Shown: positions 12,001 through 23,767 of the stretch, one piece after another | Layout: each line of letters starts with the position of its first letter | Numbering within the stretch: the stretch's first letter is position 1 | NCBI GenBank assembly: GCA_025345505.1 | Contig: JANVCC010010406.1 | Coordinates: 11,682,764 to 11,746,763 of the forward strand | Source: Todiramphus chloris collaris | Taxonomy: Eukaryota > Chordata > Aves > Coraciiformes > Alcedinidae | Direction of reading: 5' to 3' | Length of the DNA stretch: 64,000 bases | The notes under the pieces: model-generated | Databases searched by the model: none | Told to the model about the DNA's origin: nothing | What the model saw: only the letters and a program-made list of their open reading frames with translations | Made by a program: the position numbers and the translations under genes

Positions 12001-15000
12001 AGATCAAACTGTATTTCCACCCATTCTACTGGTCCCAGTTAAGCTTTGCACATTTGAAGCTCTGATACTGTATGTGCTCCTGATGACACCAGCATGGCAA
12101 ATCTGGTCTAGTCAGCCCTGAACTCTGGGCAGAGTCTAGAAACAATATACTTGTGGCCAAATGCTCTTGGGGACCCAGTCTTGTAAGAATATTTATATGA
12201 AAATAAATATATACCAACAACATCAAATTCAGTGCAAAATATAATAGTCACAAGGTGGGACACTTTGATTCATTTCTGTTCTCCTGTCTGAGTAGTTTGG
12301 ACCCACAGCTTTAGCCTCTTAAGGGACTGCCCTAACAAGACCCTGTGCGAGTAACCCTGCTCTCCTTTGGCCGGAGCTAGGCCAATACATAGACAAAAAT
12401 GCTACTGCCAAGGGGCAGCAAGCAGAGAAAATTCAGATGGGGTGGGTAGTCAGGGGTTGCAGATTCCATCCCTCTAGAGATAGGTCTACACTCCCCCCAA
12501 GGTGTTACTTCTCCATGTTTACTGAAAGGTAAATTAAGGCACTTCGCCATCCTCAGTGATTGCATTTATGGCTTGGCTGTGGTGTCAGGCTGCGTTGAGT
12601 TCATTCTGCCTCGTAAACCCTTTATCTGCAGTGCCAAAGATCCAGAAGAAGGGACTGGTGGTCCAGTATGGGTGAGTGCATTTTGTTAAGCGTACATCCT
12701 CAGTGTGAACTTGGACCAGTACACATTTCCTGAACAACAGCACTCAGTACTCAGCCTTGCATTTTTGTTTTCTTTTCAAAGTAGACAAAATTAGTCTGTA
12801 GTATGTAAGACAACTTCTTGACGTGAACACAGGAGCATTTTCAAAAGCCGCCTGAAAGCAGCCTGGTGTCACACACTGGTTAGCCTGCTTTAGTCAATAG
12901 TTCACCCCTGCATGTTCTCCAAACTTCTATTCAGAATAAAAATGTATTTCATTTTCCTGTTTTGGTAGAAAAACCCAAACAACAAAACAAACAAAAAGGC
13001 AGCATTATTGTGCATTTAAAAACTTCTAATAAATAAAGACTATGCAATTAAAGAGTTACCAGCAAAAACAATCCAGCTTTACAGTGGCAAAATAATGGTT
13101 TCTAAAGATGGGAGAAATTGAATCAGTACAGGGTCAGATGTTCAGGGAGTTGGTGGGGACATGGAAAGTTGGGCATGAGTGAAGTAACAAACAGTACACA
13201 GGGGCTTCAGGTGACTTTAAAGAGAAGAAATAGAAGTGTTTCAGGGAGAGGCAGATGGAGAAGGTCGTAAGTCGACGTCTCTCCTCCTGCACAGTGCAGC
13301 TCTCACTGCCCTGGCTCCTCTCTAAATCTCTGGAGGCACAAGACTCTCCATCAAAGCACTCAGACATATCTCACTTCCCCAGGACACAGTACCTATGTCT
13401 GTATGTCCCTCGGCCTGCTAGAAACAGTTGTCTTGTATTTTTGTATTAAATAACTATATTAAATTCACATCCATCCTTCATAGAATAAGAAAAAAATCAA
13501 AATGCAACATCTTTGGATCAGGAAAGCTCTGAGTCACAGTCAGCTGGAGGCCTGAAGACAATGCTGGGAGGTTGTCATGATCCTCTCTGATGTTTCTTAT
13601 ATTCTTCACAAGATCATTATCTTAAGATACACTACTAGTCTGAGCTGATATAGATGCTTTTACAAGCTCCTGTACCTTACCAGCAGCACTGTTTCGGGCT
13701 ACATTTAATATTTTTCTATGGAGGGAAAAAGTAAGGCAAGTCTTTAGGACAGCATCTACCCTGCTGTGGACAGCAATGAGGCAGGGCTACACTGTGGACC
13801 CAGTAGATCTGACAGCAAATGGCTTTTCCCTCTGCCGTTCCTCCTCACCTTAAAGTAGCCTTGAATTCGCTGTTGGTACTGAAGAATTAGGCAGTTGGGG
13901 GTGCTCAGCTGAGGACACATAATCTTTGTCCCTTCATACAGTTTTAGACCGGGCAATTTGCTGTGGCTTTCAGGTTCCCACCATGTGTAGCTGTGGTTTG
14001 TGATGACTTTGTGTAAACAGACAACATTTCAGAGCCTGTGGACTTCACATCCACTTCATTATCCACGTTATCTATGTTGCTGACCATTTTAGCAGATAGA
14101 ATAGAGAAGTAGAGAGGGAGTGAACCAGAGACAGAATAGAGAAGTGAAGAAGGAAGGAAACATAAGAGAAGAACCAAGAAAACTCACAAAGAGGAAGAAA
14201 AAAGAAAAAAAAAATAGGAGAAAGAGGGATAAGAAAAAGAGAAGAAAAATACGTACAGATAAAAATTATCTGCAAGTTATGGAAAAGTCAGTGTGCATTT
14301 ATTTTAACAGTATTTTACATATTTTATCTATTACAAGTAACTATATTGCTATAAAAGTGCTCATAGTGTCTTGCTTCCTGACAGTTGAGTATATAACCAA
14401 GTTACACATATCTCCAAGATGATTCCAAAAGCCACTCTATAAGCAGTGCAGGGAAATGTTTCCTCAACTTCTTTACTTCCCAGATAAAATAAAACAAAAG
14501 TAATGTAAGTTAAAATATTAAAATTTGGGAATAATGAAGACAATGCAAGCAGGGTACATGTATTGCACAGTTTTCTGAGAGAAAGTCCATTTCTTTGTAT
14601 TGGTCTCATCTTCCAGGCAGTATTAATGCAGATACACTGCATAGGAAGCTCTTAGAGAAGAAGCGATATCTAAAATTAAGATATTTCAAACATGAAACAT
14701 AGAAGACATGCCAAAAAAGAGACAATGAAGGAAAAAGGTTATTATTTAATATATATGATATCTTTGAAAGTTCATTGTCTGTTGCATCTGTGTCATAAAC
14801 TGTTTAAACATGTCAGATTTTTAATCAATTAAGTTTCTTAAGTGTGTGATTGTATGATTTCCATTAAGATTGTCTTCAGAGTTTACCATCTGTTAACATA
14901 CTGTCTCGGACTATAAGTTGTTTGGGGTTTTTTTTAATGTATACAATACGTCTGTCAAAAGTATCAAATATTGGTCATGGCATAGATAGTTCCATATATC

Positions 15001-16817
15001 ATTGGACAATGGAAACCATAACAAATAACAAGGAAATTTGTGCAGGATTAGTTTCAGTGTTCATTGGAAGTTTTTCTACAAGCATTAGTGATCTCTGACT
15101 ATACCCTATGAAGACTTACCAAGGCTATCAGCTTTCCTTTACCAAGCATTTGTTGAGAAAAAAAAAAACCACATCTGTTGATGGAAAGAAGAAGTTTTAT
15201 CCTGAGGCCTGATACCAGCAGATGAAGGTAATTTCTAAGGAAGAAGTGAAAAGACACCAAACTCCTCAGTATCCTCATACTAATGTAGGAAGAAAAAACC
15301 TGATCTGGTCCACTTCTCATTTTCAGACATTCCAGATAATTTTCATGAACGATTGTTTGCTTGTTTCCAATTCTAATTCTATTACTGATGAGAATCTGAA
15401 AGGGGAAGAGAAATATTTATGGCAATAACTTTATCTCGATAGTGTTCTCAACTTACTCAAAAATATCTCTGTCATAAAAGGCATGGAACAAGATGTCTTA
15501 TCTTAGACAGCAATTCATCTGAGGGTTAAATCATGGACGTCATTTGATACCAGGTGTACATGTACGTGAGAGAGAGAAAACAAGTATTTGTATAAGTGGT
15601 ATTGGTAAAGATTTGACTAAATGCCACAATGACTATTATTTTCAGCACATGCCTGTTTATTTTAAGGCTTCCCAAACATTTGTGTCACCCTAATCAGTAA
15701 CTGCACTCATTGATTTTGGATATTTGCCCTAAATACATGTTTACTTTTGCTAGGTAGTCTAAATTTCTGTCTTCTCTCAGCTCCACATTGTGTCAGAAAA
15801 AATGTTCTCTTCACTTAATATGTGAATCATCATTCAGGTTAGCTTCAAATAATGTAGCGTAAGGTCTTCAAGGCTGATTTGGGCATATTGGCCTATACTT
15901 AGTTTATATACTCAGCTTGAGTACATTAACATACACTCAGTATATCTTAATGAAGTTCATTTTTCAAATTTGTGTGCTTGAAATGTAGATATTTATACCT
16001 GGAGCATGTGAATGGAAAACATGCCTTCCATGGGCTTCTCCAAACAATAAAAGTGTAGGATTGATGTGGATTTAGAGAGGTTCTGGTATGGATTTGAATG
16101 TGGTCATTTGCCTTCTGTCATCCTCCAATGACTATAGTCACTCAACACTAGAGTAAATAAAATACCTTTACCTGAAAAAAACCTGTGCAAATAATCCATC
16201 AGTGAATAAACGTGGCAGTTTGGGTCTATGTCTAGTGAACCTAGTGTTGAAATAACTACACCTTTTGAGCATATTTAGAATTTCTGAATCATCCACCAAG
16301 GTAGCACCTACAAAAAAAATCTCTACAAATGACAAGTAGGTGTATCGATTTTAAACATATGGAACGTCATTATCATGTGGTCCAGCTTCTCACTCAAGAC
16401 AGGCATAAAACCAGCAAAATGGACAATATACAGTTGAAAATGACAGGTTAAAAAGATACACATAATTAATTTCCAGCTCTCTGAACTGATGAAATTCCCA
16501 ATAGAAAAGGAAATGAGGAATGGCAACTTTATTGCATGACTTCACTCACACACTGGAGGCACTAGAAAAGAAGTGGAACAGAAAGAAAAAAAGAGGCTTA
16601 TGGAAGGTTCATGCTGTCATTGAAGGAAATAGCAGGGAAAATTGTAAGGAAGGACCAGATGTGTACTAACTGAAAATACTTGATTACCAGTATTGGATAC
16701 ATTCATCTTTGTACAGATATTCCTGGTGTTTTCAAAGTCTGATAAATAACTCAAAGCAGTGTAGATTTGTTAGGGAACACTGCTTCACTGATGAAATTAG
16801 ATGAATTCATCACTGGG
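3036..16817. other. Presumed intron 1, first part; no gene recognised
   Basis: About 13.8 kb of AT-rich sequence with short, unrelated open frames on both strands. Items noticed: an octamer motif ATGCAAAT at 3412-3419, a GC-rich islet at about 3965-4190, an A/C run near 12968-12996, and a purine-rich stretch at about 14110-14260. No exon, RNA gene or full-length mobile element was recognised. It is intronic only if the first exon really is near 3 kb. Confidence 0.5.
3965..4190. other. GC-rich islet in AT-rich intron
   Basis: This ~225 bp is clearly richer in G and C than its surroundings, but poor in CpG. It could be an old decayed repeat, a noncoding exon or a regulatory element. No family was recognised and the open frames in it are short. 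Confidence 0.4.
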
Positions 16818-16875
16818 TGTTGAGCTAGATGATCTTTAATGTGCCTTCCAACCCAAACCATTCCATCATTCTACA
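16818..16875 (+). mobile_element. CR1 LINE 3'-end fragment
   Basis: A short CR1 tail in + orientation. The run TTGAGCTAGATGATCTTTAA is followed by the CCTTCCAACCCAAACCATTC block typical of CR1 3' UTRs, then a degraded ATTCT-type end. Only about 58 bp is clear, so this is a heavily 5'-truncated copy. Up to ~70 bp more upstream could belong to it but is too diverged to assign. Confidence 0.75.
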
Positions 16876-17960
16876 GTAAAACTTCTTTGGTCAGATCCTG
16901 AGACTGATGCGAGTTTGCTGCAAATAGCAAATGAGTGAAAACTAAGTCAAGAATTTTCTGCTTATCTCAACAGCTGTATGAATGAATAGATTTAAAACCG
17001 AAAGCTTTATGAAGTGCAAAATGAATGAAGAGATCCCATTAAACCTATTAAGATAACCATAACCGTCTCTATAATGGCATTTTACAAAAGTCAGCAACTG
17101 AAAAAACACCAAAACCAAACCAGCTGGTTGTTCAATAAGGGTGAAGCTCTCCAAGTGCTCAACTTTATCTCAAGAAATGTAGTAGTGTGTCATTTGTAAC
17201 TGATCCTCACCACATCCAACACAGAAAAAGCTGTTAGATTTCATTCTTTCCTTATAGATGCTGATGTTTCAGGCCCCAAGAGAAGAGCAGAAATGCACTC
17301 TTTTAGGGCACAGTTTCTACAGTCATACATGTTCAGCTAAACATGCAATTTCTCTTTCAGTTAAGTGAAGCTGTTCAGTCTTTTCAATGACTTTGAGATT
17401 TCCTACACTTTGCTCTGTTTCATCTTCTTCAGAAACAGCAAACACAAGTGCAAACCTCCTAATAAGGTAGCCCATTTACCTTTGTCATTGGGTACATATC
17501 ACTTTCACTTATCTTGGTCTCACTTCTGGTTTTACGATTGTGTTCCCCAAGAGCAAAATCAGAACAGCAGTAGTTAGTGTTTAAGGTGGAGAAACTGCAT
17601 AACCTCACATTTTTATGGTTGGGATTATTTCTAGCCTATAGACAGAAGACACTTTCATACAGGAAGCAGAATCTCAGTTCCACTGAAGTCTAATGAAAAT
17701 TTTCTATTCACCTAAGTACTGAATATCGACTGGAGAATGTAACAGTGTGTATGCGTGTAGAGTGAATAGTGTGATTCACACTTTTTTTTTTCATTTTTTG
17801 CCTGTAAAAATATGATGAATGGAAATGAAATAGTAAATGGTGATTCATAATCTGTATTAAACTTTCTTCCTCTTTCATGTAAGTTAAAAAAATTATTAGC
17901 TGTTGCATGAATAGTCTATTTTGGAATACCTCATCAAGTATCTCAACTCACTGTAGGCCG

Positions 17961-18008
17961 TTTTTTTGGTTTGTTTTGTTTTGTTTTGTTTTTTGTGGGG
18001 TTTTTTTT
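17961..18008 (+). repeat. (TTTTG)n low-complexity tract
   Basis: T-rich sequence with regularly spaced G, including several TTTTG units, flanked by AT-rich DNA. It may be a simple repeat or the antisense A-rich end of a decayed insertion; no element body was recognised beside it. Confidence 0.8.
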
Positions 18009-19608
18009 AAGAGAAAGGAGAGATCTTAGTAGTGGTACTATTTCTCCAAATAATGTATTTCCAAGTATACTTATTTACATAAAGAAAGAAATTGTGAGAA
18101 TCCTTGTCTGTTCTACAGAAATTAGCTTTTTAATAAGCTCTAGAATGTTAGTCCAGGGTTTCTTTTATGTTTAGGTGCCAATGCAGCACAGAAACTTCTG
18201 TCTCAGTGAGCTTTCCAGGCCAGGTTTACAAAACTGAGGAGCTGAATACTATGGACAAAAGCTAAAATTTTTAATGCCTACCTATGTTTAAACTAACCTC
18301 ACACACTGCTATGCTACATAGCATTACATTTTAAATACTAAGTGCTGAAGAAAGAAATAAATTTTATAGTGCTTATATAGGAAACACAAAAATTCCATAG
18401 GAGATATTTAACAGAATTTATTTTCAGTTCACCCCTCCTTATTTATTGTTGAGTATTAAAGTGAGATTGGCTACTCCAGAGTGAAATAGAGCAAAATTAC
18501 TGGGGAATTGTGCTATTAAAAGCTTTAAAGTTCTCTGCTGAAGTTATTTAAAGAAGAAGGGACTGCTCTTAGTTATTTCTTGCATAGTGGTGAAGTCTGT
18601 ATTCTCTCTCACAGCTAGTCCTTCTAGAGTTTTCTCAGGACTCACATTTTTATGGAATTAAGTTCTGGTCAAGGTGAAGATCGTGCCTCTGTTCACATTA
18701 CCAAGGGTTTGATACCAACACGAAAGGAGATGAGAACAGAGGCTACATTTAATCTTTCCTCAGTTAATTTCTACATCATGGGGTTTGGCAGCAAGGTGAT
18801 CCTTATTTAAACTGCAAATTTGTGCTTTTCCTCCCCTTTTAGGTGCTCTTTCGTTGGATTATATAGCACCTTTCTGACTGTGCTGATCACTGACTCTTTC
18901 AACACTTTCCTTTGTAGGCTTTGTCCTGTGAAATGTCTAGCCATGGACAGTGGAATAAACCCATACGCTCAGTAGAAGCAGCTAAAGGTTAGTAGTGCAA
19001 GGAAATAATTTCTTTCTAGCAATTTCAAGCAATTCTACTGCCTCTTCTATAACTCATTCCAGAAGGAGTGAATTTTTGCGTAAACAGACTGTGGTAGAAG
19101 GTTGTAACTGGCAGCCAAGAGACAAGAGAGCAATTAAACACAACTCACTGTCACTTTTGTGTATTTTTGTCAGCATTTCAATAATATAACAAAACCAGTA
19201 AATAACATATATGGATTCTGAATTACTATAGGCTTGCTGAAGCATTTTATACCCGTATTACTGGGAAAGAACCACATACAGGAGACAAAAAGTATTTGAA
19301 AAACAGGACAGTACTTTGAAGGGAAGATTTTGGCCTACAGGTGTATTTTATATTCAAATCATTTGTCTAACTTTTCATAAAATGAATTTAAAAACAAAAG
19401 AAATAAATTTCTTTTGGAAAGAAGTGTAACCTTTTTTCAGTATTCAGAGGATTCCCTTTCCCTTCTCCGTCTTTTATAAGACAAGCCTTTGCACCCAAAG
19501 AGTCTTCAAGACTTAACTGATCCTTATTTTGCCCAGGGAGCTAGGCTGACAAAGAAACATAGCAGAATACATACTCCCTAACAATCCTCTCTGATGGAAC
19601 ATGCACCT

Positions 19609-19649
19609 ACATATATATTACATATGCATATGCATACACACACAATACA

Positions 19650-19680
<31 letters not shown>
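19609..19680 (+). repeat. CA/TA microsatellite with (TA)13 core
   Basis: A compound dinucleotide region: mixed ATAT, TATGCA and ACAC units are followed by an uninterrupted (TA)13 run at 19655-19680. It is likely length-polymorphic. Confidence 0.9.
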
Positions 19681-20280
19681 GGTATGCTATTTCCAGTCAG
19701 TTAGCTAAAGACCGAAAGTCACATCCTGGTATAATTATTAGATATTTGTCCCAGTTCTAAGTAGTCTTTTTAAATTTTTTTAATCCTTTTTCACTATCAC
19801 AGGTGTTTTTTGAATCATCAGTTTAGAGCTCCTACAATTTTTCTTTTAATTGTTACTCCTTCTTTGTGCATTGATTGATCCATTTGTCTAAACTTTCTAT
19901 CTTAAAGTTTTGTCACTGAGTCTGGCTTCACACTGTATCTCAAAGACGATTTCACAGTTTACCATGTTAGAAGGAAATAATCTGTTTGCAAGAAGGTTCT
20001 TAAGATGATTCTCTTGTCCATAGTCTAACTAGGTCACAGATATGTGCTTTCATCTATCTTTAGAAGTAGGTTTATCTGGCACAAGAGCTTCCTGAAAAAG
20101 AAACAGGAGTGTCTACTGTAATCCAATCACCTTCATGCTCTCCATCAAGCATTTCCAAGAATGATGTTATAAATAGCATCAACATGTCACAGGTGACAGA
20201 GGGAAAATATGTCTAGTTTTCCAATCTAACCTCTGTCTGGCCAGATAGATGCATATACACAAACACACACATACATTCAG

Positions 20281-22168
20281 ATAAGGTCATCCCCCAGGAG
20301 GACTACACGGATGTTGTGAGGCTATGCAGAGAAAAAATTAGAAGGGGCAAAGCCCAGTTAGAACTTGATCCGGCCACTGCCGTAAAAGAGTACAAAAAAA
20401 ATTTCTATAAATATATTAGCCAAAAAAGGAGGACTAAGGAGGCTCTCCATCCTTTATTGGATGCAGAGGGAAACACAGTCATAAAGGATAAGGATGAGAC
20501 TGAGGTACTTAACACCTTCTTTGCCTCATTCTTTAATAGTAAGGCTGCATGTTTCCTGAACTGGAAGACAGAGATGGGGCACAGAATGAGACCTCCATAA
20601 TCTAAGATGAAATGGTTAGCGACTTGCTACGTCACTTCGATGTACACAAGGCTATGGGGCTAAATGGAATCTACCCAAGGACACTGACAGAGCTAGCAGA
20701 AGTTTTCAACAAGCCATTTTCCATCATTTATCAGCAATCCTGGGTAACCAGGGAGGTCTCATTGGACTAGAGGTTAGGAAATGTGATGCCCACCCACAAG
20801 AAGGGACAAAAAGAGTATCCGTGGAATTACAGGCCTGTCAGTCTGACCTCCATACTTGGGAAGGTTATGGAGCACATCATCTTGAATGCCAACAAGCAGC
20901 ACAAACAGGACAACCAGGTGATGAGGCCCAGTCAGCATGAGTTTATGAAAGGCAGGTCCTGCTTGACGAACCTGATGTCCTTCTAGCACAAGATGACTGC
21001 TTAGGAGATGGGGTAAAGGCTGTGCATGTTCTCTACATAGGCTTCAGTAAAGCCATTGATGCTGCTTCCCACAGCATTCTCCTGGAGAAACTGCCTGCTC
21101 ATGGCTTCTATGAGTATATGCTTCACTGCATAAAAAAACTATCTGGATGGCCAGAACCAAAGAGTGGTGGTAAATGGAGTTAGATTCAGTTAGTGGCTGA
21201 TCAAAGGCAGTGTTCCCCAGGGATCAGTGTTGGAGACAGTTTCATTTAATACCTTCATCAATCTGGACAGGAGACTTGAGGGCACCCGCAGTAAGTTTCC
21301 AGATGACAAGAAGTTGACCAGGAGTGTTAATCTGCTTGAGGGTAATGAGGCTCAACAGAGAGATCTAAACAGGCTGAATTGATGGGGTGAGGCCAGTTGT
21401 TTGAGCTTCAACAAGGCCAAGTGCAGAGCCCTGCACTTGGGTCACAACAACCCCATGCAGTGCTACAGGCTTGGGGAAGAGTGGCTGGAAAGCTGCCCAG
21501 CAGAAAAGGACCTGGGGGTGTTGGTTGACAGCTGGCTAAATATGAGCCAGCAGTGTGCCCAGGTGGCCAAGGAAGCCAATGGAGTCCTGGCCTGTATCAG
21601 GAATAGCATGGCCTGCAGGAGAAGGGAAGTGATTCCCCCTGTATTCGGCACTGGCGAGGCCACGTCTCAGATGCTGTGTTCAGTGATGGGCCCCTCAACT
21701 CAAGAAGGATGTTGAGGTGCTGGAGGAGCAGGTCCAGAGGAGAGCAATGAGTCTGGTGAAGGGACTAGAAGGATAGTCTCATGAGGAGAGGCTGAGGGAG
21801 CTGGAGTTGTTTAGCCTGGAGGAGACTCAGGGGGGACCTTGTCGCTCTCTACAACTACCTGAAGGGAGGTTGTACTCAGGTGGGGGTTGGGCTCTTCTCC
21901 CAGACAACTAGTGACAGGATGAGAGAGCACAGCCTGAAGCTGCACCAGGGGAGGTTTCGGTTGGATATCAGGAAGCACTTCCTGACAGAGAGGGTGACCA
22001 GACATTGGAATGGGCTGCCCAGGGAGGTGGTAGAGTCACGGTCCCTGGATGTGTTTAAAGAAAGGCTGGATGTGGCACTTAGTGCCAATGTGGCTGTGTT
22101 GGGTCATAGGCCGGACTTGATGATCTCAGAGGTCTTTTCCAGCCTCAGTAATTCCGTGGTTCTGTGAG
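20281..22168 (+). mobile_element. CR1 LINE, 5'-truncated, decayed reverse transcriptase ORF
   Basis: This CR1 retroposon of about 1.9 kb keeps the reverse-transcriptase part of ORF2 and the 3' end. Decoded fragments include a segment ending FYKYISQKRR (near 20316-20430), an RT block with NYRPVSLTSILGKVMEHIIL (near 20820-20885), the C-terminal block with [14 protein letters not shown] (near 21420) and [11 protein letters not shown] (near 21950). The frames are broken by stops and shifts, so the copy is dead. ORF1 and the endonuclease are absent, as usual for 5'-truncated CR1s. The 3' end is a degraded ATTCCGTGGTTCTGTG tail. A second CR1 starts immediately after it. Confidence 0.93.
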
Positions 22169-22632
22169 GTGCTGGAGTGTGTCCAAAGAAGGGCAATGAA
22201 GCTGGTGAAGGGTCTAGAGCACATCTTATGAGGAGCACCTGAGGGAACTGGGGTGGTTTAGCCTGGAGCAAATGAGGCTGAGTGGAGACTTTCTCACTCT
22301 GTACAACTACCTGAATGGAGGCCATAGTGTGATGGGTGTTGGTCTCATCTCCCAAGCAACAAGTGACAGAACACGAGGAAATGGCCTTAAGCTGTGCCAA
22401 GGGAAGTTTAGACTGAATATAAGGAAAAATTTCTTCACAGAAAGGGTTGTCAAGCACTGGAACAGGCTGCCCGGGGAAGTGGTTGAATCACCATCCCTAG
22501 AGGTATTTAAAAGACGTGTATATGTGGTGCTGAGAGACATGGATTAGTGTTGGACTTGGCAGAGTTCTATTAATGGTTGGACATGATGATCTTAAAGTTC
22601 TTTTCAAACCTAAATGATTCTATGATTCTAGA
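22169..22632 (+). mobile_element. CR1 LINE, short 3' copy abutting the previous CR1
   Basis: This second, 5'-truncated CR1 begins at GTGCTGGAGTGTGTCC and repeats the segment already present at 21716 in the preceding copy, so it is a separate insertion. It carries the ORF2 C-terminal end (decoded [16 protein letters not shown]) and a good ATGATTCTATGATTCTA tail. It shares distinctive 3' sequence (AAAAGACGTGTATATGTGGT, then GACATGG) with the copy at 47.7 kb, so the two are probably one subfamily. Confidence 0.93.
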
Positions 22633-23597
22633 GAGCCAAGGCAAAAGGTAGCAACTTTATTTAAGATGAACTGAAATCCATAACCAATATATTAGATGAA
22701 CTCCAAATTTGGGAGAACCTCGCTGTATGACCAGTGGAATGTAAAATTTTGCCAGAAGAAAACAATCTGCCTTGTTACACTGTACCACTAGAGAATCTCA
22801 GAGCATTCTGAACTGTCAATCACTCTGGAGGTCTGGGTGGTTGTTGACAGTAATGCTTTATTTGATTTTATAGTGAACATTTTGTCCACCTATTCAGAAA
22901 TAAAAAAGCCCTACATTAAGTCTATAAAACTGAAGTAATTTGGAGAGTCATCAAAGATCTTTCCTCCCCAAATCTGCCAGGTAAATATGTCTGGGATTAA
23001 AACAAAGAAAATAAATTAATCTCCGCCTTCATATTACAATACAAAGTGAGAGAAGCCAGGAAACACAGCACAAAACCTGATGGTACACAGTGTCCTTAGA
23101 TCACTTGGCCATTGTTTTTTTTCACAGCAGCACATGTTAATGATACAAAGAAGTTTAACATTTTTTGGCCGTGGCTTTTCATGTCACAACCATAATAAAT
23201 GTGCACATTATTGTTTGTATTGCCATATCCTTTAGATGCACCGCCAATTTCTAGAGCCTGTGCCTGCATAACCAAGGACAGGATTTTGCCCACAAATAGC
23301 CTGGCTGAATTAAATTAAGCAGAAACTTTGCCATACAGATTTAGCTGCAAAGCTGTGTGTCATGATAGAGCATGTTTATGTTGCAACGATCTTATATGGG
23401 CCAAACTTGATTTATCCCATGAATTCTACTACAGAAAGACCAAAACTTCTTTGCTCTTCATCGACCAGTTCTGCTTTAAAAGGCTTTTCTCTTCTTAGTT
23501 GCATTTAGTTAAAAAAAAAACCCCAAAACCAGCCAAAATAATAAAACAGAAAATAAAATGTTAAACCCAGGAGAAAAAGAAGAAATAAAGATATTTG
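22633..23597. other. Presumed intron 1, last part
   Basis: AT-rich noncoding sequence with no gene, RNA or element recognised. It ends in an A-rich stretch (about 23511-23560) before the T/G tract that leads into the coding exon. Confidence 0.5.
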
Positions 23598-23740
23598 TTT
23601 TCTTTCTTCTTTCTTCTTGTTTGTTTGTTTGTTTTTGTTGTTGTTGGTTTTGGTTTCTGGTTTTGTTTGTTTGGGTGTTTTTGGTTGTTTTTGTCTTGTG
23701 TATGTGTGGGTGGGTTTTTTTGTTTGTTTTGTCTTTTAAG
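23598..23740 (+). promoter_or_regulatory. ZNF366: Long T/G tract and splice acceptor of the first coding exon
   Basis: About 140 bases of almost pure T and G, with GTTT and TTG repeats, lead to GTCTTTTAAG; the AG at 23739-23740 is the inferred acceptor. It is a long but G-interrupted polypyrimidine tract. Because T/G runs rarely contain stop codons, the coding frame stays open across it, which creates a spurious 5' extension back to an ATG at 23558. GU-rich acceptor regions are potential sites for GU-binding splicing regulators (inference). Confidence 0.7.
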
Positions 23741-23767
23741 GAATTTGACCAACAAAAAAAAAATACC

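Larger units (their letters stand above)
16876..20280. other. Presumed intron 1, middle part
   Basis: AT-rich noncoding sequence with no recognised gene. It contains a T/G homopolymer-like stretch at 17961-18008 and a CA/TA microsatellite region at about 19609-19680. Confidence 0.5.

Noticed and set aside
14120-14422. 100-codon lysine/arginine-rich open frame
   Set aside because: It is the translation of a purine-rich low-complexity stretch; no domain or conservation signal.
21401-21715. Independent 104-codon gene
   Set aside because: It decodes as the C-terminal part of CR1 ORF2, so it is counted with the mobile element.
21876-22540. Antisense open frames inside the CR1 copies
   Set aside because: They mirror the CR1 ORF2 C-terminal coding strand and are not genes.
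23558-23767. Upstream ATG at 23558 as the ZNF366 start
   Set aside because: It lies before the splice acceptor, encodes only the translation of a T/G repeat, and has no resemblance to the family. ATG 23768 gives a family-like N terminus.
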